Below, in pieces: positions 26,801 to 41,800 of a DNA stretch of 64,000 nucleotides. The stretch's first letter is position 1. Each line of letters starts with the position of its first letter. The stretch lies in assembly GCA_964017195.1 (NCBI GenBank), contig OZ024890.1:50583593-50647592 (forward strand), written 5' to 3'. The stretch comes from Siderastrea radians (taxonomy: Eukaryota > Cnidaria > Anthozoa > Scleractinia > Rhizangiidae). Both the position numbers and the translations under genes were made by a program. A model generated the notes under the pieces. That model saw only the letters and a program-made list of their open reading frames with translations, was not told the DNA's origin and ran no database searches.

Positions 26801-29800
26801 ATGAAAAGGGTGAAGTCAACGTCTACGGGGTTAAATGCTATTCTGCACAACCCCCTTCTTCTGGTCAGTTTTGGGATTAGAGAGAGGATGAGTCACTTTT
26901 AATTTTGGTAAAGGTAAAGGTTGTAAAATCAGCTAAATTGTGTCAAAAATTAATGGAATAAATCAGCCAATCGAGAGTGACATGAGTTAAACAAACCATG
27001 ATGGCATTTGGTAGAATACGTTGCTAGTATTCAGTATTCCTAATGCTTTATGAGTTATCCCTACCCACCTCCATTTCATGGGGTATAACAATCACCTACA
27101 GAAAATACGCAACTTTTTTTCTGTTTCCTTTTAACTTCTTTATTGCCATTGCCAATTCTCTTGATGTATCCGCCTTTTCTCAGCTTACAATAATCGATAC
27201 TATTCTAATAACAGATTGACTCCGGAGCAAAAAGACCTATCTTAATAAAACTTAATGTTCGCATTGAGTCAGAACAGAAAAAGGTACAACAAATCACGGG
27301 CGGGAAAAGAGAATTTAAGGTTTTAACGAATCCCAATAGCAGTGGCGTGATAGAACAGCCTCTAATATGCACCTGTGGTTTGGCATCATGCGATCAGGAT
27401 TGGTGATGGAAACAGCAGTTTTGCGCCATTCCACCCCAGAACCACGGTATTCATAAACCAGGTTGCCAATGTGGTATGTGTTGGGGTGTTGGAGATCGTG
27501 ATTTGGCATGAAAGCAAACTAGCTGTTGGGATCTGCGTTGCAATTTGTAAATTGGATTGTGCGCCCGTTAGATTTGAAGCCTTGGATGCCACGATTACTT
27601 GCCGCTGATTTTGGAATCATGCCAGAGAAGATGTAATCTTTCATGTAAGCATTCTTTGGTTCAGTGTAACCAGAGAAAGTGTTGACCAGAACTCCAAACT
27701 CAGTGTTGGCGAAAGATGGCTGAGGCTGCATCAGGGTGTAAAACTCGCTGCGGCCACCTTTTTCCTGCAACTTCAGCAGGACGTTTTTCTTGTCTTGGAA
27801 TAATGCTCTGACAATCAGCTGTGCGTGCGGTGTTCTGGTGAGACTGCGATAGTCCGATAGTACCTACCGAGCGATGTCTTGCGATGAAAACCTAGCGTTT
27901 TCTTCATGGAAATGTCTTCTCAAACTTTCCTAATTAAAGCACTGCAAAAAATAATTTTTTGTCAGAGGCAAGAATATGTCATTTGCAGCGCGAAATGTCA
28001 GCATTTTCGCGAAGTCAACAGTTGCTCAAAAATTCATGGAGTAGCGGGGAGATGAGAATACCTACCCTTAACTTTTCTTTGACTCAAAAATCCAGCCAAA
28101 GAATCTAACAGGTCACACTGTGTCAAGGGAGACATATTCCTTTAAAATCTGAGGATCTAAAATCAAGATGTCAAGTATTTTTCTTAAATTTTCTTAAAAA
28201 TGTGTTATCTATTGTAGTTTGACTTAGGGACGTTCGAGGGATAGATTGAAGATGCTTGACATGGAACTTAGTCGCTCAGCCGTGAATCCGCCTTCTGAGT
28301 AACTGTGTTTGACTGAGTGTTATCAACTGTACCACTTAGAAGTAATGTTCAAATGTGTTCATTTAAGTGCTGCAACATATTTGATCCTCTCAAAAAGTTA
28401 AAACGTTAGGATTTCATCCACAGACTCGAGATTTAGAAACATCTTTTACAGCATAAGAAACAGTATCACCGGAAAGTATTGCTTAGTAGCTGTCACTTGA
28501 ATGGTCACGCTTCAGGATTTCATCTGCAGACTCAAAGTTAGAGCAACCTTTTGCAGCGTTACAAACAGTACCACAGAATCTGCTTAGTAGCTTTTATTTG
28601 GTTGTTGTATTCGCAGGCGTTCTTATGGAAATTGTTAAGACCATTTCCGCTCAACGTTCGAGCAGTAAGTGCAAAAATTAAGTTACCAAAAAAATACTTG
28701 CAGCACTGTCACATTTTGAGAACAGATAAGAAGAACTTATCGTTACTTTTGCTCCCAAGCTGACCCCGCGAGAGAAAATTGGATTTGAAGTTATCCATAT
28801 TTCAATTAAAAAGACGCTTCATGTCAGTTCAAAACAAAATGGCGCCCGTTTTTAGTATACTATTACGAGATTTGAAATCAATTTTCTTGAGAATGCTTGA
28901 GAATTTCATCGCGGGGTCACTTGGGCAAGTGAACTAGAGTGAGATGTTTCAAATAGCATTTAAAATGTTACCGTGCTATGAGTAGTTTTTTGGTAAATAT
29001 TTTTTGCACTTATTGCTCGAACGTTGAGCGGAATCGGTCTTAATAATACTACTTGTTTTGTGGCTGGCAGGTCATCCTTGTGATCTTTGCCTTCCTGGAA
29101 GCTTCAACAATCAGACCCGTGCTGAGACATGCCAGTGCTGCCCTGATGGCTATTCCAGCACACACATGAAGACTGGCTGCCGGCCATGTCCGGCTAACGA
29201 GTGGGCGAAACACACAAGTTTTCCGAACTGTTCTCTGTGCCAGACTTGCTTCACCCGTGAAGACTGTAAGTATGCCTACCTTTTAATGAAAGCATTTGGA
29301 CCTGCATTTGAAAGCTAGTGATCGTAGAAAAGCTTGGACATCAAGGCTGTTTGAGGAAATATGTAGTACCGTAGCCATAACCTCCGCCAACTACTTCTCG
29401 AGTACTTCGAATCCACAGCGAATTTATGAAATAAACACCAATTTTACACTCCTGATTGCAACACCAATAGACTAAATAAGAGACTCTACAAATCGTTCGA
29501 TAAAACCATTTTTATATTTTTTAAATGCACTGTTTTTTGTAAATCACCAGCCATAATTTGTAGTTTCAGCCTTGTAAATTTTATACGTAATTCAGCTGTT
29601 TTTCAAGCTGCGATGTTATTCTCTCTTTCTATCACCCCATCTGATCCCACCAATTTCCCTTCTCTCTCACCTAACGTCCTTTCACCTTTACATTCCACCC
29701 TTCCTGTTTTCTCTTTTAGTTTCTTTCATTCCCTTTCTGCCTTCCCATCTTTCTTGATTGCTTTTTCCATGTAACTCCCTGTGTGCTTTTGTTCTCCTTT

Positions 29801-32800
29801 AACTCGCTTCTCTTTCGTCCACCCTTTTTCTTTTCTTTCCACTACTTTCTCCCATCCGCCTTAAGAAAGAACTTTATTTGCATGTTAGAACTTTCCAGCA
29901 TTTTTACAGTTGATCTACGTCACGCGTGAACGGAAACCTGAACATGTGATCCGAGTCTTCAGATGAACAAGCTACTTTCAGTGACGTAACGGAGGTCACA
30001 AAGGAGATATTGAAGATCTCATTGAGATTTGCGAAAATGGATCCTATCCTTGTAGAAGCAAGGGGTTGTGACGGGACAAATCTTTGTTTTATCGAAAGAC
30101 CGCGTTATTTTCGGGGTTTGCTTCTCGTCAGTGGTTCAAAAACGTTTTAGACGTAGAAGAAGGTGAAATTATGTCAATTATTTTGCTGACGCGGGGATCC
30201 TGTTTCAACCAAACGAGAACAAACTTTAGAGCTGAACGCTTGTGTAAGAACGGTAGCTCCGAAGGAAGTGGACGAAAACCAACTACATGTGCCGTGTTAG
30301 GCAACTGCTGATGACAGTTTTTCCTGGTTGCGAGGTTGATTAAAGACAAAGCCGACGCTTCGCCCACAGTTTAAACCAAAGCGTAATACGAGAGTTGTTT
30401 GTATGGAGCTGAAATTCGATCCAAAATATATAAAATGGGCAGTTTTCCGGGCAAAAAACCTAAAAAGGCGAAATAGAGTTTGAAAACCATTACCCTTTGT
30501 GTGTTTGCTGTGTTTTTGCCGTTTTTTCGAGTCTCTGGAGGCCGTTTGGGGCGATATTCTGTTTAACGGTCGATGCGACATCAGGTCAAAGTAAAGCCAG
30601 TCCGTGACAAGACGTCAGATCGACCGTTAAACAGAATATCGCCCAAAACGGCCTCCAGAAGTTCCGAAAAGCGGTAACGACACAGCAAATACACAACAGG
30701 TAAGGTTGTTCAAACTCTATTTTGATTTTAGGTATTTTCTACGGGAAACTGCCGATTATTTTCAATCGAATTTCATGCAGCTACCTGTGCTTCGTCTATT
30801 GCATAACCTATTGCTCAACAATCTTTCGCGATTTTCCCATCCATATATCCTAGGTTTCGCTAGTTTGAACAATTCAATAGATTCTAGAACGTCGTCCGAA
30901 AGTTTAGAAGGATAACTTCGTCCCCCTTGACTTAACGCCTCACATGTACTGAACGTTTCATGATGTCGAATGATACAATAAACAGCGCGAGGAGTTGCAT
31001 GAGCTGCTGTGGAGATCGCTGTCGGTCCCTCTCCAGTCAAATAACGATTAATTATTCGTCTTCTCGTTTCCTTGTGGAGAGGCGTACATGGCCTGTTCTT
31101 CCGACCTAAGGCATTAACATTACCAGGTCTGAACATTGCGAAAAATCTGTGACAGATTCGAATCTCCTTTCGATTTTCGAAATCCCTCTCTGAATCTCAG
31201 AAAACACAAGGCGAATGCCCAAATATGGAGAACGTGACTCGTCACGTTGTTTAGAATTTTAGAGTTTCCGTTCACGCGTGACGTGGATCAACTGTAATCT
31301 AATTGGTAACACGAAATAAAATTCAAAATAAGATATAGACGAAAATTCAGTTTGAAAAAGGTTAACGAGCCGAGCCGTTCGGTCACAGTTGTACGTTGTG
31401 TCCGCCCAGATAAGATTTGAAAGACAAAGGTTTATGATTTAATTTTTCAAAACACTAAAGGTACTCTGATTCAATCTAACGTTACTTTTTGTCAATTTTA
31501 TAGGTCCATGCTTATCAAACAGCACATGTTTCCCTGGTGTTAGTTGTCTCAATGTTGGTGTTGGTCAGTCTGAGTGCGGTCCGTGTCCTAAAGGTTACGA
31601 GGGTGATGGAAAAACTTGTACTGATATTGATGAGGTATACAAGAGATCTTTAAGTTTTAGCCAATGACGTCACGTTAGTGACGTCATATGGCTACTGTCA
31701 GAGCCTAAAAATCAACGATATACGAGAACAGTGTCGTGTCTGTCTTACGATTTGTGAGGCTGGGGGGATATTCTGTGAGACTATGGGTGCAACGGGACAC
31801 TGAAATTCTTTCCTTATCAGCGGCACAAACCCATACAGCTAATGTTATGGGAGTAACACCCCCGGGCTTTGAAGTGTTTTGCATTCGCAAGTGTGGATCT
31901 ACTTCGAATGCCTGTTTTGTGTACGTGAGGTCTGGCAGGATTTTATTCGCGTTGTAGTCCTGTGTTTACTTAGCTGAAGTACAAATTTCCACAGCAGCAA
32001 ATACAAGACGGACTTGCCAATTTGAGATGTTGTATGAACAGAATGTGGAAATTAACGTTACTTCGATCCCTAATTAACAGTGAAAGAAACAGTATTTAAA
32101 GCCCAAGTTAATAACGATAGTGAAAAGACTAGAGTAAAACAGCATAAAATTTTTCGGGATTATCTCTCGGTAACAGCGAATCTAAAATTTGCAGTGTCAT
32201 TTTTGAGTGCGTGTTATAAAACGTGAACCCATTTAAAACTAAATCGGAAATTGCGCGGCTTGTTGCTAGCTATTCTTAAAACTGAAAAACTTGAATGAAA
32301 TTAGTATTAAAATCCAAGTCACAGTGGTGATCAAGGAATTAGAGGATGGATGTAGTAAAATCTTTACAAGATACTAAACGTTATTTCAGGGTTATTCATA
32401 GCTCAAAGTGTAAAGCGTATGTTGAGCAAATTTGCATAGTTGACAGCTGTAATTTCAACCTTAGGAATGTAACGCAACACTTAAAACATCTCGAACCGAC
32501 CGAAACAGTACCGAAAGATTAACAACAACAGATATGTGACAAAGCATTCTAATAGAGACCTGTTGGATCTACTGGAAAGCGAGCTGAATTTGAACATTTT
32601 CGTACTGTTCGAAGGCAAAACAAACGAAATTTATTCGGCTGTAGGTTGAGACTCAAGATAAACACGTGAGCTAAAAATAACTTTGTACCGTGGGAAAGTT
32701 ACAAATGTAAACATACTTTGGTCAATTTGTGAAGCAAAAAGACGAAAATTATTGTGGCCGACTTGATTACAAAGCAAGCAACTTCAATCAAGAGGGGAAA

Positions 32801-35800
32801 TAATATATTTGCAAAACTATTTCAGTCGTGTTTATAAACGCTAGTTCAAACCGATTTCGAACGAAAATATTGTGGATACAAGAAACGCCGTTTGATGGCA
32901 GACTCCTGTTTTGACAATACAATGTACTAAGAACGTAAGTGGTTGACTGAAACGTCTGAAACCTTACAAATTAAACGAAGTAAAGCGAGTCGCGTGTCAC
33001 GCAAATCACGCAGAGCGTCAAAACGGCACCCTTTAGAAAGTTGACCGTTTATGAGCACTGAAAAGTATTGGATATTCGCCGGTAGAAGTAAGAAATTAAA
33101 AGGATCAACTGCAACTTTCATTTATTTCTTAAGTAAAATTGTTAACTTTCCACTGATCTTTGCCTAAATTATGTATGCAATATTTTTCGACGGTGAGTTT
33201 AAGTTTAAGTTTACTTGTTTTTGTCTGTGTTCTTTGAAGAACCGTGAAATAAAGAGCTTTCTTCGGTTTCTTTACTCCGCGTAGTCACGCTGCTCTATCA
33301 TTACCAGGTTTTATAGTGGATACCCACAAGATCTTTTTGGTGGTGGTGGTGGGGGGGGGGGGGGGGCTGAGGGGTTAAGGTGGGACTTACCGGAGGTGCA
33401 AAGTCCCATAGGCTGTCAGGATAAATTTCACCATATTGTGAAAAAAAAACGTCATTGGCTCTGCGCACATTGCGTGCCTATGTTTAATCTGGCAACGCTG
33501 TAGTCAAACTTTTGTGTCACACGGTCACCGGTTCGTATGTTGAGCGACGTAAAAATACGGGGGGTTGGGTGGGTAAGGACGGCCGGTTAAAATGGCTTTG
33601 GGCTGTCTTGTTAGTGTTAAAATCAGAACGTGGCGTGACACGAATGTGCATCAAGACTCCATAGCCAATAAAACGTTTAAAGCTATAAGTTGTGCTTGTG
33701 AGTGTTGGTACTGTTGTGGTCATATTTGAGACTTGTTTCTGTTCACATTCCTTAGTGCGCTCGTGCCAATCCCTGCTATGACGCGAACAAATGTGAGAAC
33801 CGTGTTCCTGGGTACCAGTGTGCCGCATGTCCTGATGGGTACCGAGGGAATGCTCCGTCAGGCGTCGGGCTGGAGGATGCGCAGAACTCCAAACAAGTTT
33901 GTGAAGAGATTGATGAGTGTAAAGAGAGAATCAACAGTTGTGATCCTAATGCGCAATGCATTAACACTAATGTGAGTTTATTTGTTTGTTTGTTTTTTGG
34001 TTTAGTGTTTGTTTTTTCTTTTCTTACGCCTTTCAATAGCACACTCTGTAGTTCAGTACTCAGGTAGAATGGTCTGGAGTAAAAATCGGGAGTAGTTTGC
34101 TAAGTTTTCTGTTTAGTGAAAAATACTTTGTTCACTTTTCCAACCAATAAGAAAAAAAAAAACAGTTGTGTCTTGCTCGTGCGCGTTTTTTCTGAGCTTT
34201 ACGCCAACTATACATGTATTTGCGTCGTGTTCTGTGGGTTCATTGTGTTGTTTACATCGTTTGTGGTTGGTCGCAGCTGTAATTGGTTTTGATCTTACGA
34301 CTCTCAGTTGAAAATCGCTTGAAGTTGAGTGTTGAACCCTAACAGTGCGCGTGTTATTTTAAGGTGAACTCCGGAATCTTTACGTTAGCAGGAAAAGATT
34401 CAAAACATTGCAATTGGTTTCTATCGGTAGTCATTCCGTAGTTTCAGGAGGGCAGAAACTAGCCTCTGAAATGGTATTCTCTTGGAAAGAAATAAATGAA
34501 CTTCCTCTGTTAAAGGCTTTAAAGTTGTAATTCCCCTCTCGCGCAATTTGAACGTGCCTACGGACACAAATTAAACTGGCTTTACCTGCCTGAGTAAGAT
34601 TTGTTTTGGAGAAGCCGTATAAACGTCTTGCGTAAACTGCCATTGTTGCATCCATATGCAGGTAAAAATTACGCAATTGCATATAAGTACCTGTAAATTT
34701 GTTCTTCTCTTTTGATATTTGCTTACAGGGAAGTTTCATTTGTGGTGCTTGTCATCCGGGATTCATTGGTGATGGATACACGGGCTGTTACCCTGGTGAC
34801 CTGTGCACCAATGGATCACACACGTGTCATGAAAATGCACGGTGTACCCAAACTGGTGCAGGAAGATTTAAGTGCAAGGTGCGATGTGATGACTTTTTTA
34901 AACTATATTTGTCACTAACACTGCAAAGTGTTTGCCCAATTTTACTTTAGGGAAGCATCTTTAAGGAAACCAATTTGCAACGAAATCTTTGCTGAGATTA
35001 CTACACAGTTCCAGGCAATTCTTAGAATTGCCTGGAGCGGGCGTGTGAGGCATGCGTTTGTCTAATTGAGTTGTAAGAGAAACAGCGACTATTTTGCAGT
35101 CTAGTTTGCCTTCCAAATGGTTCTTACATGCAGGCAGCTCGTTTCTTGAGTTAGTTGCGGTATGTTTTCTCAAAGGATTTACAATTCAAGTGATGTTTTT
35201 GTGTTCTTTTAGTGTAAAGACGGCTATGGTGGTGATGGAGAAGAATGTGAAGTTGATCCCGATCTGGATGGAATCCCGTCTGTCGGTCTGAGCTGTACAT
35301 TGTCCAACTGTTATAAGGTAAAGTAATTAAAAGTAAATTACAGATAATGGAGTATGGGTCACTGAGATATCCAGACCTGTCCACTGTAGTCAGCAAGCCC
35401 AGATGAGTAAAGGGTTAGTTGCTAAAGAAAGTTTGCTTCGTCGGTGGGGAAGTGAAACACAAAAAATTGGATTTGTCATCTGAGTTGATAAGGTAAATTG
35501 GCCACAGTAAAGAAATTTGAAAGCTGGTATTTCGAGTGTTAGCCTTTCGTAAAAGCGAATCGCTTGAAACGTTGATAAATCCAAGTTTTTAAGGCGCCTA
35601 GCTAGATCACTTCATGGCTGGCGATCACTGCAACCCAGCCATACGCCCCCAGGTCCATTTCCCATACTGCGAAAAAAAAAAAAAAACGGGGATGGGTTGG
35701 TAAAGTTGTTGAACACAGTATGACGAATTTCACTTAAACCAGCCTAACAGAGTAGTGGAAATACAACACAGTCCATGAAAGAATGTGGAGAGGCTTTACA

Positions 35801-38800
35801 TGAAAAAACATCCATGACAGTAGATGAGTTGATTCCCGGTATTTGCCTTCCAGGATAACTGTCCAAGTGTACCCAACACGGGTCAGGAGGACAATGATGG
35901 CGACACAGATGGAGACGCTTGTGATGAAGATGATGATAACGATTTGATTCCTGACAGAGTGGTGAGCTTTACTCTTCTATATCCTTCTTATCTCCTTTAT
36001 TTGATAATGAATGCTCGCACTTAAAGGTTTCATTTCGAACTCAAACTTTTTAGTCCCACATTTTACAGCATAATATAAGCCTGAGCCACAGGAGAGTACT
36101 GCACAGTAGCTTTCATTTCAGCGGTCAAACGACATAGGATTTTATCCACAGACCCAGCACACCCAGACAAGATAAAAAAGTACTGCTAAACAGCTTTGCA
36201 TTGAATGGTCACGCTTTGGGATTTCATCGCAGACTGAAAAGTTTAAATTGCCTTGTACGGGATAATAAACAGTGCCACGGCAAATGTCCGCTCAATAGTT
36301 TTTATTTGAGTGGTCACCTTTGGATTTATTCGACAGACTCAGAAGTTACAACCAACTTGTGCTTGCAGCACCTCAAAAAAGTACCACTCAATAAAAAAGG
36401 TCACACTTTAGGGTCTTATCCACAGACTCAAAAGTTAGAACCGCCTTGAACAATCTACCACAAGACAGTAATGCTCATTAGTTTTCGTTCCAAATGGTAA
36501 GAATTTTGAAATTCATCTACAGCTCAAGAGTTATATTAAGGCTCGGCTGTCGTTTGATTTTTAAATTCTGTTGTGGTGTATCCAGGACAACTGTCAGTTT
36601 GTGAAGAATCAGGATCAGGCGGACATGGATGGAGATGGAATAGGTGACGTGTGTGACAACTGTAACGCAACAGCCAATCCTGATCAACTGGACAGTGACG
36701 GAGATGGCATAGGGGACGCCTGCGACTCAAATATAGACAATGATGGTACAATGCACAAAACTTTTAAAAGCGTTTGTAGTGGGTTTAAAGGGCCCTAGAC
36801 ATGCTGTGTGGGTTGACCACAACTTTTTAAGTAGCTGGCAAAAATTTTTTAAGTAGCCGGATAATGATTATCGAGCACCGATGGTGATTCCTTCTAGGGG
36901 GTCTGGGGGCATGCCCCCCCCGGAAATGTTTACATTTTAAGTCCCCAGAAACGGAATTTCGTTGATTCTGAGCACAAATTTCCGATAATGTTAGTTCCAA
37001 AAGTAATCGTATCTTTTCAATTTTATTTGTATAAACTCTGTATTCAGTGATTTTCTCAGTGCTCGAGACTAACTTTTCAGCTTAGTAGCCAAGTGGCTAG
37101 TGAGAGGTTTGATTTCACTAGCCAAAATAAATTTTCACTAGCCAGACTTTTTTTGCATAATCTCATACTGTGTTGATCAATATGTCTAATTTTTAGCCGA
37201 GTTAAGTACTGTAAACATGCCTCTATGTAATCTCAAGAGTGAAGAACTTGAATGTTGACTTATCTTTCCAACGGTTAAAGATCCTCACACGCGGAATACA
37301 AAGTACTATGTGCCTTCAGGGCAAATTCCCAGGCGCGATGTAGTTCACGCCTCTCTTTTCTGTTTTGGTCAGATCGCGACGAATAACTCGAACAGTTAAC
37401 CTTAAATGAGCATATCATCGTACGGGGAAACGTTGAGAAGTCATCAAACACGTTAGTTGGAAATGCACTACAGTACGGAGAAACGCTGCCAACGTACCAA
37501 GATCCGGAGACTAATAAAATTCGCAACCACTAACTTAAGGAGAAACGTTATCAGGCAAAACTACTGTAATTCCGCACACTAAGAACGTGTGTGACATATG
37601 GAAGAACGCCGAACAGACAGACTAAACTAATACAGTGGGACAATAAATTACGAAGAAATGTCAAGGAGACAACTAAAATCGCACTAACGTACGGATAAAC
37701 GTTGAGAAGACAAGACTAATGCCGTATGAACATACGAACGTACAGAGAAACGCTAAGCAGTGTCGACTTATCGTACGAATGTACCAACACACTGAAAACA
37801 TTAGGGAGAGCAGAACAATGTCGTGCAAACGTGCTAACGTACAAAGAAACGTTGAGAAGGCTAGACTAATAAATCGACGAACCTACTTACGTACGGAGAA
37901 ACGTTGTGAAGACGTTACGTAGAGAGAAATGCTGGGAAGAGAAACTATTGTACGAACGTAGCAATTAATGTAAAAAAAAGTCGATAACAGAAGACTAAAG
38001 AATGGTGTGAACCTACTAACGTGTAGACAAATATCATATGAGCGCACTACTGGACCTTTCAAGGAAAGGTATGGTGAAACGTTCTGAAGACGGCTAGTTT
38101 CGTTCGAACGTAGAAATGACGGAGAAAACGTCGCCATCTGAGACGACAATTAGTAGGAAAAAACGTTGAGAGGACAAAACAAGTATCATACGAACATTAT
38201 GATATCCTTCTGCAGAATAAGTTTTAAAATTCTGCTCTGTCAATTTGCTTTTGGGATCCAATCATCAGAAGTAATATTTAGTTTGGTTTCCATCCGGTGC
38301 TTTAGTGCTTTGAAATTTTCATTAGCCAAAATGGCTAGTGAAAGTGCACGACTTACTAGCCGAAACGGAATCTCTACTAGTCTGCGGACTAGTTGGCTAC
38401 CGTTAGTCTCGAGCCCTGATTATTTTCTACATGTAATTCCCAGAACTCAACGTAATGAACCAATAATCGTGTGCCAGCCAGATAAATTGCAACGAGAAAT
38501 AAGTTTCACTTTCATATATCTGCACCAGTAAAGGAACAAATAATTTGCCTTTAAAAACATATATATCACAAACGTAGCCGGCACAAACGACCCAAGTAGC
38601 CGGTTAATTCTGCCGGCTGCCGGCTGCCGGCTGTTAGGGACAACCCAGCCGGGGGAGTGGGGTCATACAATTTTAAAAAAGCTATTGTTGTTTACGTTAT
38701 TTAAAGAGCTGTTGTAGGTCACGCAATTTTAAAGGGCTACTTCAGGTCATGCGATGTAAAGGAGCTTTTGCTTGTCACGTAATTTAAAGGGGCGGGCTTG

Positions 38801-41800
38801 TCGTAGGTCATGCTATGTGAACGGGCTATTGCAAGTCACGAAATTTAAATTGGATGTTCTAGGTCACGCTATGAAAAGAGGCTCTTGCAGGTGACGCAAT
38901 TTAAAAGGCCACTGTAAATTATGCAATTTAATCGGCTGTTGCTGGTTATTTCGTAAAGGAACATGTATGGGTCATGCCATTTTAAGGGGCTATTGCTGGT
39001 CACTGGTTACGGAGGTCGGTCTTTCATAGAACGAAAGGGATGAGTACTGGCGTTGCGTAAACGTTACGTAAATGAGCAACGAAGCCTTTGAAGTGCAGAA
39101 TCGTTTGAAGACTATTAACAGGCAGGTTTTGAGTTGTTCTTCTTTAGGATAACGCCGCATTATTATAAAAGGCTGTTGTGGGTCACTCAAGAGAAGACAG
39201 TGAAACTTTAAATATATACTTCGATACAAAAGTAAAGCGCTCGGTTATGGTGGACCATTTTTTAAAACATATCTTTGTTTATGTCAGCTCATGAAGCCAC
39301 AGATAACTGTCCAACAGTCAGTAATCCTGACCAGGCTGATGATGACGGTGACCTTGTGGGAGATGCTTGTGATAACTGTCCTAAGACGTCTAATGCTGCA
39401 CAGGTGGGTTGCTACAATTTCGAAATGTAGAACTTAAAATGTATTTGGAGTTAGTGCGGTCTAGTGGTCACGTTGCTGAATTGTCAATTTGAACATTCCA
39501 AGTTCTGTTCTGCATGTGTTTCTTTTGGTACAACAGTGGAATTCCGATTTTTCGAACCTACAAGGGAAATGAAAATTGGTTCGAAAAATCGGGAGTTCGA
39601 AAAATCGAAGGTGGCATCAAAACACACCTGTTTTACCGTGGTATTGTTTTATATGATCCAAGAAGGCAGACAACAACGGTATATCACTCTTGTTAATGTG
39701 TGAACCATCTTTATTTACCAACAAAACTTCCATTTAAAACAAAACGATAAGCTAAGGATTTAACCCAATTTCGGCAGAACAGAAACCAGTACTGTACTGA
39801 TACATGTGTCTGTAATTTTGCTCGGACTACTGTATCAGAAAAAAAGTACCCTGCACTCCACGGTTTAAAGGAACAACAAATTTTTTTAATGTGCTACGGC
39901 AAGAGCTTGAAAAATGCAACTAAACGAAGGAACTTTGATCATGTACAGTAATTCAAGACCCTCGATTGTGTAACAACGCCGTTGTAGTTTCTTATGACTT
40001 CAATGACACAGGTTTGTCACTTGCTTTGTAATAAAAAGTGCATGAAAACACCTTTTCCGGAACTTGTTAATTGCATTCAGGTATATATGTGGCTAAAACC
40101 GGTTTTTGTTGGTTCCTGAGTTTTCCAAAGTTCGAGAAATCGAATGTAAATTTTTGAAAGGAAGAAAGAATTAGTTCGAAATATCGGGAGTTTCGAGAAA
40201 TCGAGCATTCGAAAAATCGGGGGTAAAATTACAGTGTTTGACTGAAGCAAATCCAAGGGAAACGACTTTTGGTTCGAAGAATCGGGAGTTTCGGATAATC
40301 GAGTATTCGAAAAATCGGGATTCCACTGTAGTTGGGAAACTTTGCTTAAACATCAAGATATGTTTTCTTTGGTGATCATTTCCTTTATTCTCGTGACCCA
40401 TATCTTTGATCTTTGTTATTGTAAGGAGAAATTAAATGCTTGTCATTGCTATGGTTAAGGATTATCGAGGTCTGTTAGGGCCTCCACAGACTAGACAGTT
40501 AGTTGTCGACAGCTATTTGTTATCGACAACTAATATTCTTTCCGATGCAATAATTCCACACATTGGAGTGTTAATTGTCAATAACTGTCAGGCCAGCGAG
40601 AGCTTGGGAAGACTACCGTTCACTACGCACGCTCATAACACAGTACGTGACCAGGCAGTTACGGTAGTTGTCGACAGCTAAACCAGTCATTTCCACACAC
40701 GGGAAAAACGGTCAAAAACGTACTGACTTGTCGACAATGGTTGTCTCACACACAGCGTTTTTTTAGTTGTCGGTAACATATAGTTCGACAACTAAGTCTC
40801 TAGTCTTTGGAGCCTCTTAAGCAAGTTGAAACGGACAGCGAGACATGCCTAAGTCCTCGAGCGTCTTTTTTGTTCGTTTTTCTTATTGTTTTGTCTGCCT
40901 TACCGGGAAAGCAGTGTACCCTGTCGAAGCAGTTGGTGGTATAAATGTTGCTGTTTCTCTTTCTCTTTCTTTTTCTTGTTTACCCGGACCGTGCAAGGTA
41001 TTAACAATAGCTCTGGTTTTATATGTAGACTGCCACCTACGATAGTGGTTATGGTGATGTCTGTTTTGCCGGGCCAGGAAAAGACACGTGAGTGCTGTAT
41101 TAAGTATTATTATCTTTTCAGCTTTTTTGTTTCTACCTATAATGGCCTTTATTTACTCTACAAATTAACAATAGGCCATTTCCGAGATGTCTTATAATTA
41201 TTCCATCGGCTCGTGTTAGATGTGAGGCAATATATAACCAACCAGGTGCTTATCGCCGAGTGGGTTATAATCATCTCATGTCCAAGAAGATTAATTATCC
41301 AAGTATGAATATTTAACAATTATTCTACGAGGGCGCGCTGGATATCGAATGATAGATAACCAACGAGGCGCGTAGCGCCGAGTTGGTTATAATCATTTGA
41401 TATCCAGCAAGCCCGAGTAGAATAATTGTTTTATTAAAAACTTAACCACTATTAAAAAAAATCAAGAAAGAAAGGGAAAAATGAGAAAAGAAAAAATTTA
41501 AACGGAACAAGAATCGCTCACATGACTGAACGAAAAAGGCGCCAAAACCTTGCGCAGTGTTGCAGCGTTTCATAACAAAGCTGAATGAATCAATGTAAAC
41601 TGCTCGAAAGTGAACAAAGTAGCACAAGTTTTGGAAAGAAATCTTCTAATTATTGGCTCTGAAATATGGTACATGTTTGATTTTTCCTGAAACATTGTTG
41701 TTATCATCGTTCAAAGCGGATTGAAGCTGTACAATTTCACCATATTAGCTGCTGGAGTTGAACTGAACTGAACAAGTTTGTAATTTGTTCGCACAACGGA

